From positions 1 through 64,000 of the forward strand of contig CAKZOO010000179.1 of the NCBI GenBank assembly GCA_937136455.1: a stretch of DNA of 64,000 bases, read 5' to 3'. Origin of the DNA: an uncultured Flavobacteriaceae bacterium. GTDB taxonomy: Bacteria > Bacteroidota > Bacteroidia > Flavobacteriales > Flavobacteriaceae. Below the pieces are notes generated by a model. It saw only the letters and a list, made by a program, of their open reading frames with translations, was not told the origin of the DNA and searched no databases. Positions 38,418 through 47,052 of the stretch are shown piece by piece; within the stretch, counting starts at the first letter, position 1, and each line of letters opens with the position of its first letter. The position numbers were made by a program, and so were the translations under genes.

Positions 38418-39329
38418 GTGAAACAAGGAATCAAAAGTTTTATAATAGTGCTGTATTTAGGGGTGTTTAGCACCTCTGATGCTTATGGTCAACAGTATAA
38501 GAGAAGATCGGATTACGATCTAAATGGACCTGTTAAAAAATGTACAGTACTCACTAGTTACGGTAAGGAACTTTACAGTTTTACTAGAGATGGAAAGCTC
38601 GAACAATTGATTTCTTTTTACGATGAAAACAATTACCAACAAATTAGCTATATCTACCGGGATAGCCTTCTTGTAGAAAGAAGAATCGAACTCTACGAAG
38701 CTGGTCAACTCGACCAAGAAGCTTCAGTGATAACTATTTATCAAAACGATTCTACGGCCACTTTAAAAAGAGAAGTAATTGTTGATTATAAGGGAAGAAC
38801 TTTGGAGGAATCGAACTATAGTTACGACTCGCTTCATCGATTAAAAGAGATTAAACAACTGACAAAAAACGGTCAGTTGACGACACAATTTAGTCGTTTA
38901 AAAGACAGCTTAGGTCATTATAAAACAACTGTACTTATCGATAGTGTCGTCAAACGTCAAACCGATAGTATTCCAGCCTTGTCAATGGAACTCGATTCAC
39001 TTATAAGTGTTCGACATATATATTTTTTAGATGGTCTTGAAGATCGAGCTGAAACTAAAAAATACGATCATCGATTTAATACAGTTTATCTTAAAAATGA
39101 ACTCTTTTTATTAGATTCAAATCAATGGTATGTCGAAAAGGAACAAGAATTAGAGTATAATGAGAAAGACCTAATGATCAAGAAGATCACCAAAGAAGGC
39201 ACTACTAAATTCACTCAAAACTTTGTTTATCAAACAGATGGTACAGAATATCAAAACTGGGTAAAACAAATTGTGATGCCAAATATGTCTTATACGACAA
39301 GAATCATTGAATACTTTGATGAGAACTAA
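38418..39329 (+). CDS. Exported protein of unknown function, repeat-containing
   Basis: The 303-residue protein starts with GTG and has a signal peptide (about 24 residues, ending DAYGQ). The mature part consists of short beta-strand units with a recurring pattern of the type Y-D-x-x-G-R/K-L-x-E, for example SFTRDGKLEQLISFYDENN and YSYDSLHRLKEIKQL, similar to YD/RHS-like repeats but degenerate. No catalytic motif is seen. A TATTTTTA 6 bases before the GTG could be a weak -7 element. Function unknown. Confidence 0.7.
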   Translation: MKQGIKSFIIVLYLGVFSTSDAYGQQYKRRSDYDLNGPVKKCTVLTSYGKELYSFTRDGKLEQLISFYDENNYQQISYIYRDSLLVERRIELYEAGQLDQEASVITIYQNDSTATLKREVIVDYKGRTLEESNYSYDSLHRLKEIKQLTKNGQLTTQFSRLKDSLGHYKTTVLIDSVVKRQTDSIPALSMELDSLISVRHIYFLDGLEDRAETKKYDHRFNTVYLKNELFLLDSNQWYVEKEQELEYNEKDLMIKKITKEGTTKFTQNFVYQTDGTEYQNWVKQIVMPNMSYTTRIIEYFDEN

Positions 39330-39347
39330 TCCTTTTTTCTAAATTTA
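39315..39347 (+). promoter_or_regulatory. Possible promoter at the head of the men cluster
   Basis: TTTG (39315-39318), 21 bp, then TAAATTTA (39340-39347) follows the Bacteroidota arrangement except that the last base is A instead of G. It ends 4 bases before the ATG at 39352, so the transcript would be leaderless or nearly so. The -33 part lies inside the 3' end of the preceding gene. Confidence 0.4.
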
Positions 39348-39351
39348 TACT

Positions 39352-39765
39352 ATGAATAAAGAAGCTGTACTATCTAAATGCAATCAAATCAGTAAAAATA
39401 CACTGATGGAAACACTTTCGATTGAATATGTCGATGTAGGTGAAGATTTTTTAACTGCACGAATGCCAGTAGGACCAAAGGTTCATCAGCCTGATGGAAT
39501 TCTTCACGGAGGGGCTAGTGTCGCATTGGCAGAGAGTGTAGGATCAGCAGCCTCTTATATTTTCTTAGATGCTGAACACTTTATGATTAGAGGGATGGAG
39601 ATTTCAGCAAACCACCTCAAAAGCATTAAAGAGGGTTATGTCTACGCTACGGCTCGTTTTATTCACAAAGGCAGAACGACTCAATTATGGGAAATTAGAA
39701 TTTGCGATGAACAAGATCAATTGATTTCTCTTTGTAAACTTTCGACAATAGCACTTAAAAAGTAG
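39352..39765 (+). CDS. menI: Hotdog-fold acyl-CoA thioesterase, probable DHNA-CoA thioesterase
   Basis: The 137-residue protein is a PaaI-type hotdog thioesterase with the core HQPDGILHGGASVALAES, in which the catalytic acidic residue of this group is the Glu in ALAES. Its stop directly abuts the isochorismate synthase start. Being first in the menaquinone cluster points to hydrolysis of 1,4-dihydroxy-2-naphthoyl-CoA (MenI), the step after MenB. The substrate is an inference from context; other aromatic or fatty acyl-CoA esters are possible. Confidence 0.78.
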   Translation: MNKEAVLSKCNQISKNTLMETLSIEYVDVGEDFLTARMPVGPKVHQPDGILHGGASVALAESVGSAASYIFLDAEHFMIRGMEISANHLKSIKEGYVYATARFIHKGRTTQLWEIRICDEQDQLISLCKLSTIALKK

Positions 39766-40806
39766 ATGAAAGCAGATTTTTGTTCGAAGATTCATCAGCA
39801 GTGGGACGCCAAGTTGCCTTTTGTTATTTTTTCACTTCCTCATCAGAGTCATACAACTGCATTTTTACAAAATGACGATCGATTGGTTCAAGATGCTATG
39901 CTTCAAAAAAAAGGTTTTGTCATCGGTAGGTTTGACTCAAAGGCTACTTATACGATCGAAAATGATCAAGTTTTGACTGTAGATGAGCTTAACTGCAGTG
40001 AAGCTTTGATGGAATTCTCAATTTTTGATCAAGGTGATCGACAAAAACACATACTAAGTGTTCAAAAAGCAGTGAACTGTATCAAAAAAAGTTCTTTGGA
40101 AAAGGTGGTTCTCGCTCGTGAAATCAAAGCACATATAAATGCCAATCCACTCGATATCTACTCTAAACTAAAAAAGACCTATCCAAAAGCGTTTACTTAT
40201 TGCTTTTATCATCCACAAATAGGTTTGTGGATAGGTGCTAGTCCTGAATTATTAGTTTCAGTTAAATATCAAGAGTTTAAAACGGTATCACTTGCTGGTA
40301 CCAGGTGGGCTGAATTATCTGGTCAGTGGGGATCAAAAGAAATAGAAGAACAACAATTAGTCACTCGTTATATAGATCGTAAACTAAGGGATTTAGACCT
40401 CGTATTTGATTGTTCTAAGGTTGAAACTGTTCAAGCGGGTAAACTCCTACATCTTAAACAGGAATTTGTAGGACAACTTCAATCATCTGAGCTTATCGAT
40501 TTAATTAAAGCGCTACATCCAACTCCTGCAGTATGTGGTTTACCTGCGGATTTAGCACAAGAGTATCTCAAAGAAAATGAAGATCTAGATCGCAGTTTTT
40601 ATGCTGGTTTTATGGGACCGGTACAACAAATTGATTCTTCTGGAGCAGTCTATTCATATTTAGGTGTGAATATTCGTTCGATGAAAATAGAGAATCAGAT
40701 TGCGAACCTCTATGTTGGCGGTGGAATTACTGCAGATTCAAATCCAGAATTAGAATGGGAAGAGACGGTTAAAAAATCGATGACACTATCTTCAATTTTT
40801 GAATAA
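39766..40806 (+). CDS. menF: Isochorismate synthase
   Basis: MenF converts chorismate to isochorismate, the entry to menaquinone. The 346-residue protein has the chorismate-binding fold: SSLEKVVLAREI, GLWIGASPELLVS, the HPTPAVCGLP segment, FYAGFMGPV, and YVGGGITADSNPELEWEET, which carries metal-binding acidic residues. The N-terminal part is shorter than in E. coli MenF (431 residues), as usual in Bacteroidota. An EntC-type role is possible on sequence alone, but the men context settles it. Confidence 0.92.
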   Translation: MKADFCSKIHQQWDAKLPFVIFSLPHQSHTTAFLQNDDRLVQDAMLQKKGFVIGRFDSKATYTIENDQVLTVDELNCSEALMEFSIFDQGDRQKHILSVQKAVNCIKKSSLEKVVLAREIKAHINANPLDIYSKLKKTYPKAFTYCFYHPQIGLWIGASPELLVSVKYQEFKTVSLAGTRWAELSGQWGSKEIEEQQLVTRYIDRKLRDLDLVFDCSKVETVQAGKLLHLKQEFVGQLQSSELIDLIKALHPTPAVCGLPADLAQEYLKENEDLDRSFYAGFMGPVQQIDSSGAVYSYLGVNIRSMKIENQIANLYVGGGITADSNPELEWEETVKKSMTLSSIFE

Positions 40807-40846
40807 TTTTTTTTTAAAATTGTGAGGATATGAGTTCAAGGGACTG

Positions 40847-40854
40847 TACTTTTG
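40847..40854 (+). promoter_or_regulatory. -7 promoter element directly before menD
   Basis: TACTTTTG matches TAnnTTTG and is followed by only 4 bases and then the menD ATG, so a transcript from here would begin at about the start codon. A TTG lies 24 bp upstream, longer than the usual 19-21. Confidence 0.42.
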
Positions 40855-40858
40855 TTAT

Positions 40859-42622
40859 ATGAAGTATTCGAGAATCCCTTTAGCTCAAGCCATATGCACC
40901 GAGTGTAAAAATTTCAATATTGAGCGTATTGTCATTTCTCCAGGTTCTCGTAATGCACCATTAACCCTCAGTTTTTCAGCGGATCCCTTTTTTGATTGTT
41001 ACAGCATCGTCGATGAGCGTTCTGCTGCTTTTTTTGCGCTAGGGATGGCACAACAAACCAAAAAACCAGTTGCTATCGTTTGTACTTCTGGATCAGCGTT
41101 GTTAAACTATTATCCAGCAATCGTTGAAGCCTATTACGCTCAGGTTCCGCTTGTTGTGATTTCAGCAGATCGACCTTCTTATTTGATCGATAAGGGCGAT
41201 GGACAGACCATACGTCAAGACGGAGTCTTTTTTAATCACATTGGATATCAAGTCAACCTCATTCAAGATTGTTCTCATGCCAGTTCAAAGTGGCAAAAGG
41301 GATTAGGTATAACACTTTCATCTGAATTTGAAATAGAGCAAGAACAGGAGTCTATCCTTCACTCTAACAGGAGATTGATTAGAGAAGCTTTAGAATCGGC
41401 TTTGGAATCTCAATGGCCAGTACACCTCAATGCTCCATTTGAAGAACCGCTTTATCAGCTTGAAGAAGTTATTGATCGAAGAACTCCAATTAAAATTAAA
41501 ACAAAACCAACTTTAGAGTATAAGTGGGATGAGCTTCAACAGATATGGGATCATTCTAAAAAGACTCTAATCATTATTGGACAGTGTTCTTTTGATCAAC
41601 TTTCAGATAATTTTATCAATCGATTAGGTGATTCAGATGCATTTTTGGTGATGACTGAAACCACTTCAAATGCTCATCATTCGAATTTTATAGAGCGAAT
41701 TGACAGTTTGTTGGTTCCTTTAGAAAAGAAAAATGAACCTCAAATGTGGTTGGATTTACAGCCCGATTTAGTTATCACCATTGGTGGAGCTATCGTCTCA
41801 AAGAAAATCAAACAGTTTTTGAGAACCTATGCTCCCAAAGCACATTGGCATTGGGGTATCAACAAAGCAAACGACACCTTTTTTAAATTGACACAACATT
41901 TAAATTTAAGCGTTGAGGAGTTGCTTTCAAAGTTTTTATCGAATTCTAAGTCAAAAGTTGAAAGTGCTTATAAGTCACAATGGACTGAAACCTATAAAAG
42001 GATTCTTTCAGGAGCAGAAGATTTTATTCAGACCCTACCTTTCTCTGATTTACAGGTTCATGTAGCTTTTTCAAAACTCGATTTAAAGGAGGTATTGGTT
42101 CACTATTCCAACTCGGCTTCCATACGATACGCACAGCTTTTTCCAAATTTGACTTGTCAACAGTTATACTGTAACAGAGGAGCCTCAGGAATTGATGGAT
42201 CAACCTCTACTGCAGTTGGTGCCAGTGTTGTTTTTAAAGGAATGACAGTATTGGTTACTGGGGATTTGAGCTTTTTATACGATTCAAACGCCTTTTGGAA
42301 TTCTTATATTCACCCAAATTTTAGAGTACTCCTTATCAATAATTCTGGAGGAGGTATCTTCAGAATATTACCGACTTCGATCGATGATAAAAACTTTGAA
42401 ACCTACTTTGAAACTCCACACAATGTCAATATTAAGGCTTTTTGTGTTGCCTATGGAATCTCCTATAGCACTGCTGATGATCAGGATTCATTAGATCGTG
42501 AATTCAGTGGGTTTTTAAAACCTTCAACTAGTGCAAAAGTACTCGAAGTCAAAACACCTAGATTGATCAATGATAAGGTATTAGGTGACTATTTTGCGTA
42601 TTTGACTTCTCAAATCAGTTAG
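40859..42622 (+). CDS. menD: 2-succinyl-5-enolpyruvyl-6-hydroxy-3-cyclohexene-1-carboxylate synthase
   Basis: MenD is a thiamine-diphosphate enzyme that joins 2-oxoglutarate and isochorismate to give SEPHCHC. The 587-residue length is typical. The N-terminal PYR domain has RIVISPGSRNAPLTLSF, the catalytic Glu in the VDERSAAFFALGMA region, and VAIVCTSGSALLNYYPAIVEAYY (in part). The C-terminal PP domain has NRGASGIDGSTSTAVGA and the ThDP motif VTGDLSFLYDSNAFW with LINNSGGGIF. It follows menF by 52 bases and may also have its own start site. Confidence 0.96.
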   Translation: MKYSRIPLAQAICTECKNFNIERIVISPGSRNAPLTLSFSADPFFDCYSIVDERSAAFFALGMAQQTKKPVAIVCTSGSALLNYYPAIVEAYYAQVPLVVISADRPSYLIDKGDGQTIRQDGVFFNHIGYQVNLIQDCSHASSKWQKGLGITLSSEFEIEQEQESILHSNRRLIREALESALESQWPVHLNAPFEEPLYQLEEVIDRRTPIKIKTKPTLEYKWDELQQIWDHSKKTLIIIGQCSFDQLSDNFINRLGDSDAFLVMTETTSNAHHSNFIERIDSLLVPLEKKNEPQMWLDLQPDLVITIGGAIVSKKIKQFLRTYAPKAHWHWGINKANDTFFKLTQHLNLSVEELLSKFLSNSKSKVESAYKSQWTETYKRILSGAEDFIQTLPFSDLQVHVAFSKLDLKEVLVHYSNSASIRYAQLFPNLTCQQLYCNRGASGIDGSTSTAVGASVVFKGMTVLVTGDLSFLYDSNAFWNSYIHPNFRVLLINNSGGGIFRILPTSIDDKNFETYFETPHNVNIKAFCVAYGISYSTADDQDSLDREFSGFLKPSTSAKVLEVKTPRLINDKVLGDYFAYLTSQIS

Positions 42623-42639
42623 GATTACCGAATTAAGTT

Positions 42640-42647
42640 TACTTTTG
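42640..42647 (+). promoter_or_regulatory. -7 promoter element directly before the CvfB-like gene
   Basis: TACTTTTG is identical to the element before menD and is also followed by 4 bases and then ATG. No -33 TTG at 19-21 bp is seen. Confidence 0.4.
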
Positions 42648-42651
42648 TCGT

Positions 42652-43485
42652 ATGATATATTTAGGCAAATTCAACAACTTATCAATTTTAAGAGAGACCA
42701 GTGTAGGACTATTCTTGGGAGATGATGATGGTACCGATATTTTACTTCCAAATAAATACAAACCAGATTCGTATCAAATAGGAGACAAGCTGGATGTTTT
42801 TTGTTATTTAGACCATCAAGAACGACCTGTTGCAACTACTCTTAAGCCATATGTGCAACGTGATAGGTTTGCTTTGCTCAGGGTAGCTGAAGTTAATGAA
42901 ATAGGAGCTTTTATGGATTGGGGGTTAGAAAAACACCTCTTAGTTCCATTTAAAGAACAGCGCTTCAAAATGGTTGAAGGTCAATCGTATGTGGTTTACT
43001 GTTATTTGGATGAAGTGACGTTTCGATTAGTTGCTTCTAACAAACTGGATAAGTTTTTGTCTAACAATACCTTGGATTTAGAAGTAGGTGAAGAGGTAAC
43101 TGTACTTCTAACTCGTGAATCTGATTTAGGGTGGGATGTTATTGTTAATAATACGCATAAGGGATTGATTTACGCTAATGAAATCTTTAAAAAACTGGCT
43201 GTAGGCGATAAACTTAGAGCATACGTTAAAAAAATTAGAGAGGATCAAAAATTAGATATCAGCTTACAGCCCATTGGTATAGCTGTAATTGAACCTTCTT
43301 CTCAAAAGATCATCGACTTCTTAAAAGATAATGATGGTTATATGGAACTCAATGATAAATCATCTCCAGAGGCGATTAAAGATACTTTTGAAATGAGTAA
43401 AAAAACCTTTAAAAAAGCATTGGGGAGTCTTTATAAAGACAAAGTAATACTATTAAAAGACGACGGAGTTTATTTAAATGACTAA
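42652..43485 (+). CDS. CvfB-like S1-domain RNA-binding protein
   Basis: The 277-residue protein has the layout of CvfB/YitL: tandem S1-like OB folds (about 1-65, 66-135 and 140-210) and a C-terminal winged-helix-like domain (about 215-277) with KTFKKALGSLYKDKVILLKDDGVYL. The second unit has GAFMDWGLEKHLLVP, as in S1 domains. CvfB affects virulence gene expression in Staphylococcus, and the RNA target here is unknown. It overlaps menA by 8 bases, so it is co-transcribed inside the menaquinone cluster, although it has no known role in that pathway. Confidence 0.85.
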   Translation: MIYLGKFNNLSILRETSVGLFLGDDDGTDILLPNKYKPDSYQIGDKLDVFCYLDHQERPVATTLKPYVQRDRFALLRVAEVNEIGAFMDWGLEKHLLVPFKEQRFKMVEGQSYVVYCYLDEVTFRLVASNKLDKFLSNNTLDLEVGEEVTVLLTRESDLGWDVIVNNTHKGLIYANEIFKKLAVGDKLRAYVKKIREDQKLDISLQPIGIAVIEPSSQKIIDFLKDNDGYMELNDKSSPEAIKDTFEMSKKTFKKALGSLYKDKVILLKDDGVYLND

Positions 43486-44374
43486 TAAGGTATCTGTTTG
43501 GATTAAAGCAGCGAGACTGAGAACGCTTCCCTTGTCGTTTTCAGGTATTATAGCAGGTAGTTCTCTGGCCTACCAACAGAATTTTATGCGATATGAGTTG
43601 CTTCTTTTTGCACTTTTGACAACTTTGTTATTCCAGGTACTTTCAAATTTCGCCAATGATTATGGCGATGGTGTGAAAGGGACAGACAACAAAGATAGAA
43701 TAGGGCCAAAACGCGTATTGCAATCCGGCTTGCTTTCGAGATCAGTGCTTAAAAAAGGTATGATCATCACTTCAATTGCAGCCTTAATTTGTAGCACGAC
43801 CTTAATTTATTTAGCATTTGACAGTTGGGTCTATATACTCTTGTTTTTACTCTTTGCATTTTTGAGTATTTGGGCAGCTATAGCCTATACCGTAGGAGAT
43901 CGATCATATGGATACAGAGGTCTTGGTGATGTATTTGTCTTTTTGTTTTTTGGACTGTTAGCAGTTTTAGGTACTGTATTTCTTTACACCAAAGCTCTAG
44001 AATTCGACCATCTATACATTGCCTTTATTATTGGTCCATTAGCTACTGCAGTACTCAATCTCAACAATATGAGAGATTGTGAGAATGATAAAAGCAGTGG
44101 CAAAAACACTTTAGTAGTCAACTTTGGTCTTCAATGGGCTAAAAACTACCACTTGAGTCTGATTTTGATACCTTTTGTAGCTGCTTTAGTTTATACCGTT
44201 CTTCACTATGCTTCTTTACAATCAGCCCTACACTTAATCGTCTTTATTCCCCTTTTTAAACATTTGAAATTTGTTAGTCAGGTAAAAGATCCTCGAAATT
44301 TTGACCCAGAACTTAAAAAAGTAGCTGTTCTAACTTTTTTATGGTCAATTTTATTTACACTTAGTTATCTTTAG
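43478..44374 (+). CDS. menA: 1,4-dihydroxy-2-naphthoate polyprenyltransferase
   Basis: MenA joins the prenyl chain to DHNA to give demethylmenaquinone. The 298-residue protein has about eight to nine membrane segments. The first Asp-rich motif lies in NFANDYGDGVKGTDN, and the second conserved acidic region is LNLNNMRDCENDKSSGKNTLV, which together bind the Mg-diphosphate of the prenyl donor. The RTLPLSFSGIIAGSSLA start is family-typical. It overlaps the upstream CvfB-like gene by 8 bases, showing translational coupling. Confidence 0.95.
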   Translation: MTNKVSVWIKAARLRTLPLSFSGIIAGSSLAYQQNFMRYELLLFALLTTLLFQVLSNFANDYGDGVKGTDNKDRIGPKRVLQSGLLSRSVLKKGMIITSIAALICSTTLIYLAFDSWVYILLFLLFAFLSIWAAIAYTVGDRSYGYRGLGDVFVFLFFGLLAVLGTVFLYTKALEFDHLYIAFIIGPLATAVLNLNNMRDCENDKSSGKNTLVVNFGLQWAKNYHLSLILIPFVAALVYTVLHYASLQSALHLIVFIPLFKHLKFVSQVKDPRNFDPELKKVAVLTFLWSILFTLSYL

Positions 44375-44390
44375 GGTATAAACGATTGAA

Positions 44391-45098
44391 GTGAGTCAAC
44401 AGAAGCGAATCAATATTTTAATTTTAGAACTTTATTCTCAAGTCAATTCTGATTTTGAAAGGACAGTTGCTGATCTTCAATGTGATCATCTTTTAATGAC
44501 TAAAAGTTTTGATGAATTTGAAGAATCACTTCAGTTTGAACCGGTAGACCTTGTATTAATATCAGCTCCATCTTCCAAAAAAGTATTGTTGGATAAAGCT
44601 ATTGCAATTAGCAATGAGAATCAGATTCCTTACGCTGTGATCTCTGAAGAGGAATTAGACCTAGAGAACAATCCTGTACTATTTAGAAGTGATTGTAGAG
44701 ATGATATAGATCAATTAATTGTAAATCAGGGCTATAAAATCATTAATACAGAATTAAAACCTAAGGCTAATACCACCAAAAATCTCATCGATGACAGTAT
44801 TTTTGTCAAGATCAATCAGCAGTACAAACGAATTCTTTACAAAGATATCCTGTTTATAAAATCAGATCATGTCTATCTTGAAATACACACTTTGAAGGAT
44901 AAATATCTCGTTCGTTCAAGTTTTAAGGACTACACTGAAAAGCTACCTGAGGATCAATTTTACAGAGCTCATAAATCCTATATCGTCAATATCGATCACA
45001 TATCGGTGATCAATCAAGCTGATGTGATCATCAATCATGTTCACATCCCTATATCTAGAGAATTTAAAGCATTTATTACTAAATCAATTAAGACCTAA
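44391..45098 (+). CDS. LytTR-domain regulator with a pseudo-receiver
   Basis: The 235-residue protein starts with GTG. The C-terminal half (about 130-235) is a LytTR DNA-binding domain: FVKINQQYKRILYKDILFIKSDHVYLEI (in part), and the family motif YRAHKSYIVNIDHIS. The N-terminal half has the alternating strand-helix pattern of a receiver. The phospho-acceptor Asp position, however, reads LVLISAPSS, and the acidic pair near the start is not present, so it cannot be phosphorylated in the usual way. Its stop and the menC start overlap as TAATG. Control of the menaquinone operon is an attractive but unproven inference. Confidence 0.8.
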   Translation: MSQQKRINILILELYSQVNSDFERTVADLQCDHLLMTKSFDEFEESLQFEPVDLVLISAPSSKKVLLDKAIAISNENQIPYAVISEEELDLENNPVLFRSDCRDDIDQLIVNQGYKIINTELKPKANTTKNLIDDSIFVKINQQYKRILYKDILFIKSDHVYLEIHTLKDKYLVRSSFKDYTEKLPEDQFYRAHKSYIVNIDHISVINQADVIINHVHIPISREFKAFITKSIKT

Positions 45099-46150
45099 TG
45101 AATTTAAAAGCTTCCTATTGTTCTTATGATTTGATTTTTAAAAGACCTAGTGGGACTTCCAGAGGTGTTCTAAAAACCAAGGAGACTTGGTATATCAAAT
45201 TAGAACAGGGGAATCAATGGGGAATTGGAGAATGTGGTATTTTAAGAGGGTTAAGTTATGATGACCTTCCAAATTATGAGGAAAAGATTAAATGGGCCTG
45301 TCAACATATCCACATAGGAAAAGAGACTCTTGTAGAAGAACTAAAGCAGTATCCTAGTATCGTATTTGGATTGGAGCAAGCCTTTAAATCTCTTGAATCT
45401 AAAGATCCATTTTTGCTTTTTGACAGTGAATTTACAAATGTGGAATCTCCTGTTAAAATTAATGGTTTGATTTGGATGGGAAGCATCGATTTTATGAAAC
45501 AGCAGATCGATGAAAAGCTTCGAGCGGGAATCTCCTGTATTAAAATTAAGGTGGGAGCCTTGGATTTTGAAAGAGAATTAGAGTTAGTAAAATACCTTAG
45601 AGAACAAAGTTTATCAGTTGAAATACGATTGGATGCCAATGGAGGTTTTAATCCTCAAAACGCCTTAGAGCGAATAAATAGACTGTCTGAATACCAAATA
45701 CACTCCATTGAACAGCCTCTCAATCCTGAGTTTAAAGAGGAATTAGCAATGCTTTCAAGACTGAGTCCTATTCCAATTGCTTTGGATGAGTCACTTATCG
45801 GTGTTCTTGATCAAGATGAGCAAGTTGTACTATTAAAAACAATAAAACCTCAATACATCATTTTAAAGCCGAGTTTTGTAGGAGGTTTTAAAGCTAGCTC
45901 AAAGTGGATTCAATTAGCTGAAAGTATGAATATAGGTTGGTGGATTACATCCGCATTAGAAAGCAATATTGGGCTCAATGCTATTGCTCAATGGACTTCA
46001 ACTCTAAATTCAACCTTGCCTCAGGGATTGGGAACAGGAGCCTTGTACACTAACAACATAGAGAGCCCGCTCAGTATTGATAAAGATCTTTTGTATTACA
46101 GAAAATCCCTATATTGGGATATGGATAAAATTGAAAGTTTATGTATCTAG
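45098..46150 (+). CDS. menC: o-Succinylbenzoate synthase
   Basis: MenC dehydrates SHCHC to o-succinylbenzoate. It belongs to the enolase superfamily. The 350-residue protein has the catalytic Lys in CIKIKVGALDF and the metal-binding residues in IRLDANGGF, IEQPL and ALDESL. A second Lys lies in YIILKPSFVGGF. Related N-acylamino-acid racemases have similar motifs, but the position between menA and menE supports MenC. It overlaps the regulator upstream (TAATG) and the CPBP gene downstream by 10 bases. Confidence 0.93.
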   Translation: MNLKASYCSYDLIFKRPSGTSRGVLKTKETWYIKLEQGNQWGIGECGILRGLSYDDLPNYEEKIKWACQHIHIGKETLVEELKQYPSIVFGLEQAFKSLESKDPFLLFDSEFTNVESPVKINGLIWMGSIDFMKQQIDEKLRAGISCIKIKVGALDFERELELVKYLREQSLSVEIRLDANGGFNPQNALERINRLSEYQIHSIEQPLNPEFKEELAMLSRLSPIPIALDESLIGVLDQDEQVVLLKTIKPQYIILKPSFVGGFKASSKWIQLAESMNIGWWITSALESNIGLNAIAQWTSTLNSTLPQGLGTGALYTNNIESPLSIDKDLLYYRKSLYWDMDKIESLCI

Positions 46151-47052
46151 AGCAGGCTTATAAGACAAAGGGACCCTATTGGAAATACCTGCCGTTTCCA
46201 CTCGCTTTTATTGGGATGATGGCTTGGAATTTTTATGAAATTCAAACCAAGGATATCAATGTTGAAGCACAGATGAAGCTATTAGTCGATCTTTTTGGAA
46301 AAAACGGATTCTTAGCACTGACGCTACTTCAATTTGTAATAGGATTAGTATTCCTTCTTTTAATTGTAACATACGTTCACAAACAATCACTGATCTCTTT
46401 AACTACCAGTAGAAATAGCATTGATTGGAAACGAGTTGGTTTTTCAGCCTTGTTGTGGTCTCTTATTACCCTAGCAGTCACTTTTGTAGAATACTGGATC
46501 AGTCCTGAGAGTTTTGTGTTTCAATTCAATCTCAAGGCATTTATTCCTCTGTTTATCATCTCAGTACTAATGATTCCTCTTCAAACAAGTTTTGAAGAAT
46601 ATTTGTTTAGAGGGTATATGATGCAAGGATTGGGTGTGTTGTTCAAAAACAGATGGGTCCCCTTTGTGGTTACTTCTCTTTTGTTTGGTTTAATGCACAT
46701 TGGCAATCCTGAAGTAGAAAAGATGGGTTATGGCATATTGATATACTATATTACCACTGGATTTTTCCTTGGGTTCATCACCTTGATGGATGAGGGACTA
46801 GAACTCGCTTTAGGCTTTCACGCTGCAAATAATACCGTATCGGCATTACTTATCACTTCATCTTGGACAGCATTTCAAACAGATTCAGTTTTTTTAGATG
46901 TATCCGAGCCGAGTTTTGGAGCAGAAGTATTTTTGCCATTGCTGCTAATTTATCCAATTGTACTTTTCATTTTTGCTGAGAAATATCATTGGAAGCATTG
47001 GAAGAAACGACTATTTTCGCCACTAGAACCAAATGATAAAATACAACATTAA
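46141..47052 (+). CDS. CPBP family intramembrane metalloprotease (Abi/CAAX-type)
   Basis: The 303-residue protein has several membrane segments. The three CPBP motifs are seen in order: EEYLFRGYMMQGLG (motif 1, Glu-Glu and Arg), LLFGLMHIGNP (motif 2, His), and FHAANNTVSAL (motif 3, His and Asn). All catalytic residues are intact. Known family members cleave peptides in membranes or process prenylated proteins. The overlap with menC upstream and menE downstream (TAATG) places it tightly in the menaquinone operon, but no substrate is evident. Confidence 0.88.
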   Translation: MYLEQAYKTKGPYWKYLPFPLAFIGMMAWNFYEIQTKDINVEAQMKLLVDLFGKNGFLALTLLQFVIGLVFLLLIVTYVHKQSLISLTTSRNSIDWKRVGFSALLWSLITLAVTFVEYWISPESFVFQFNLKAFIPLFIISVLMIPLQTSFEEYLFRGYMMQGLGVLFKNRWVPFVVTSLLFGLMHIGNPEVEKMGYGILIYYITTGFFLGFITLMDEGLELALGFHAANNTVSALLITSSWTAFQTDSVFLDVSEPSFGAEVFLPLLLIYPIVLFIFAEKYHWKHWKKRLFSPLEPNDKIQH

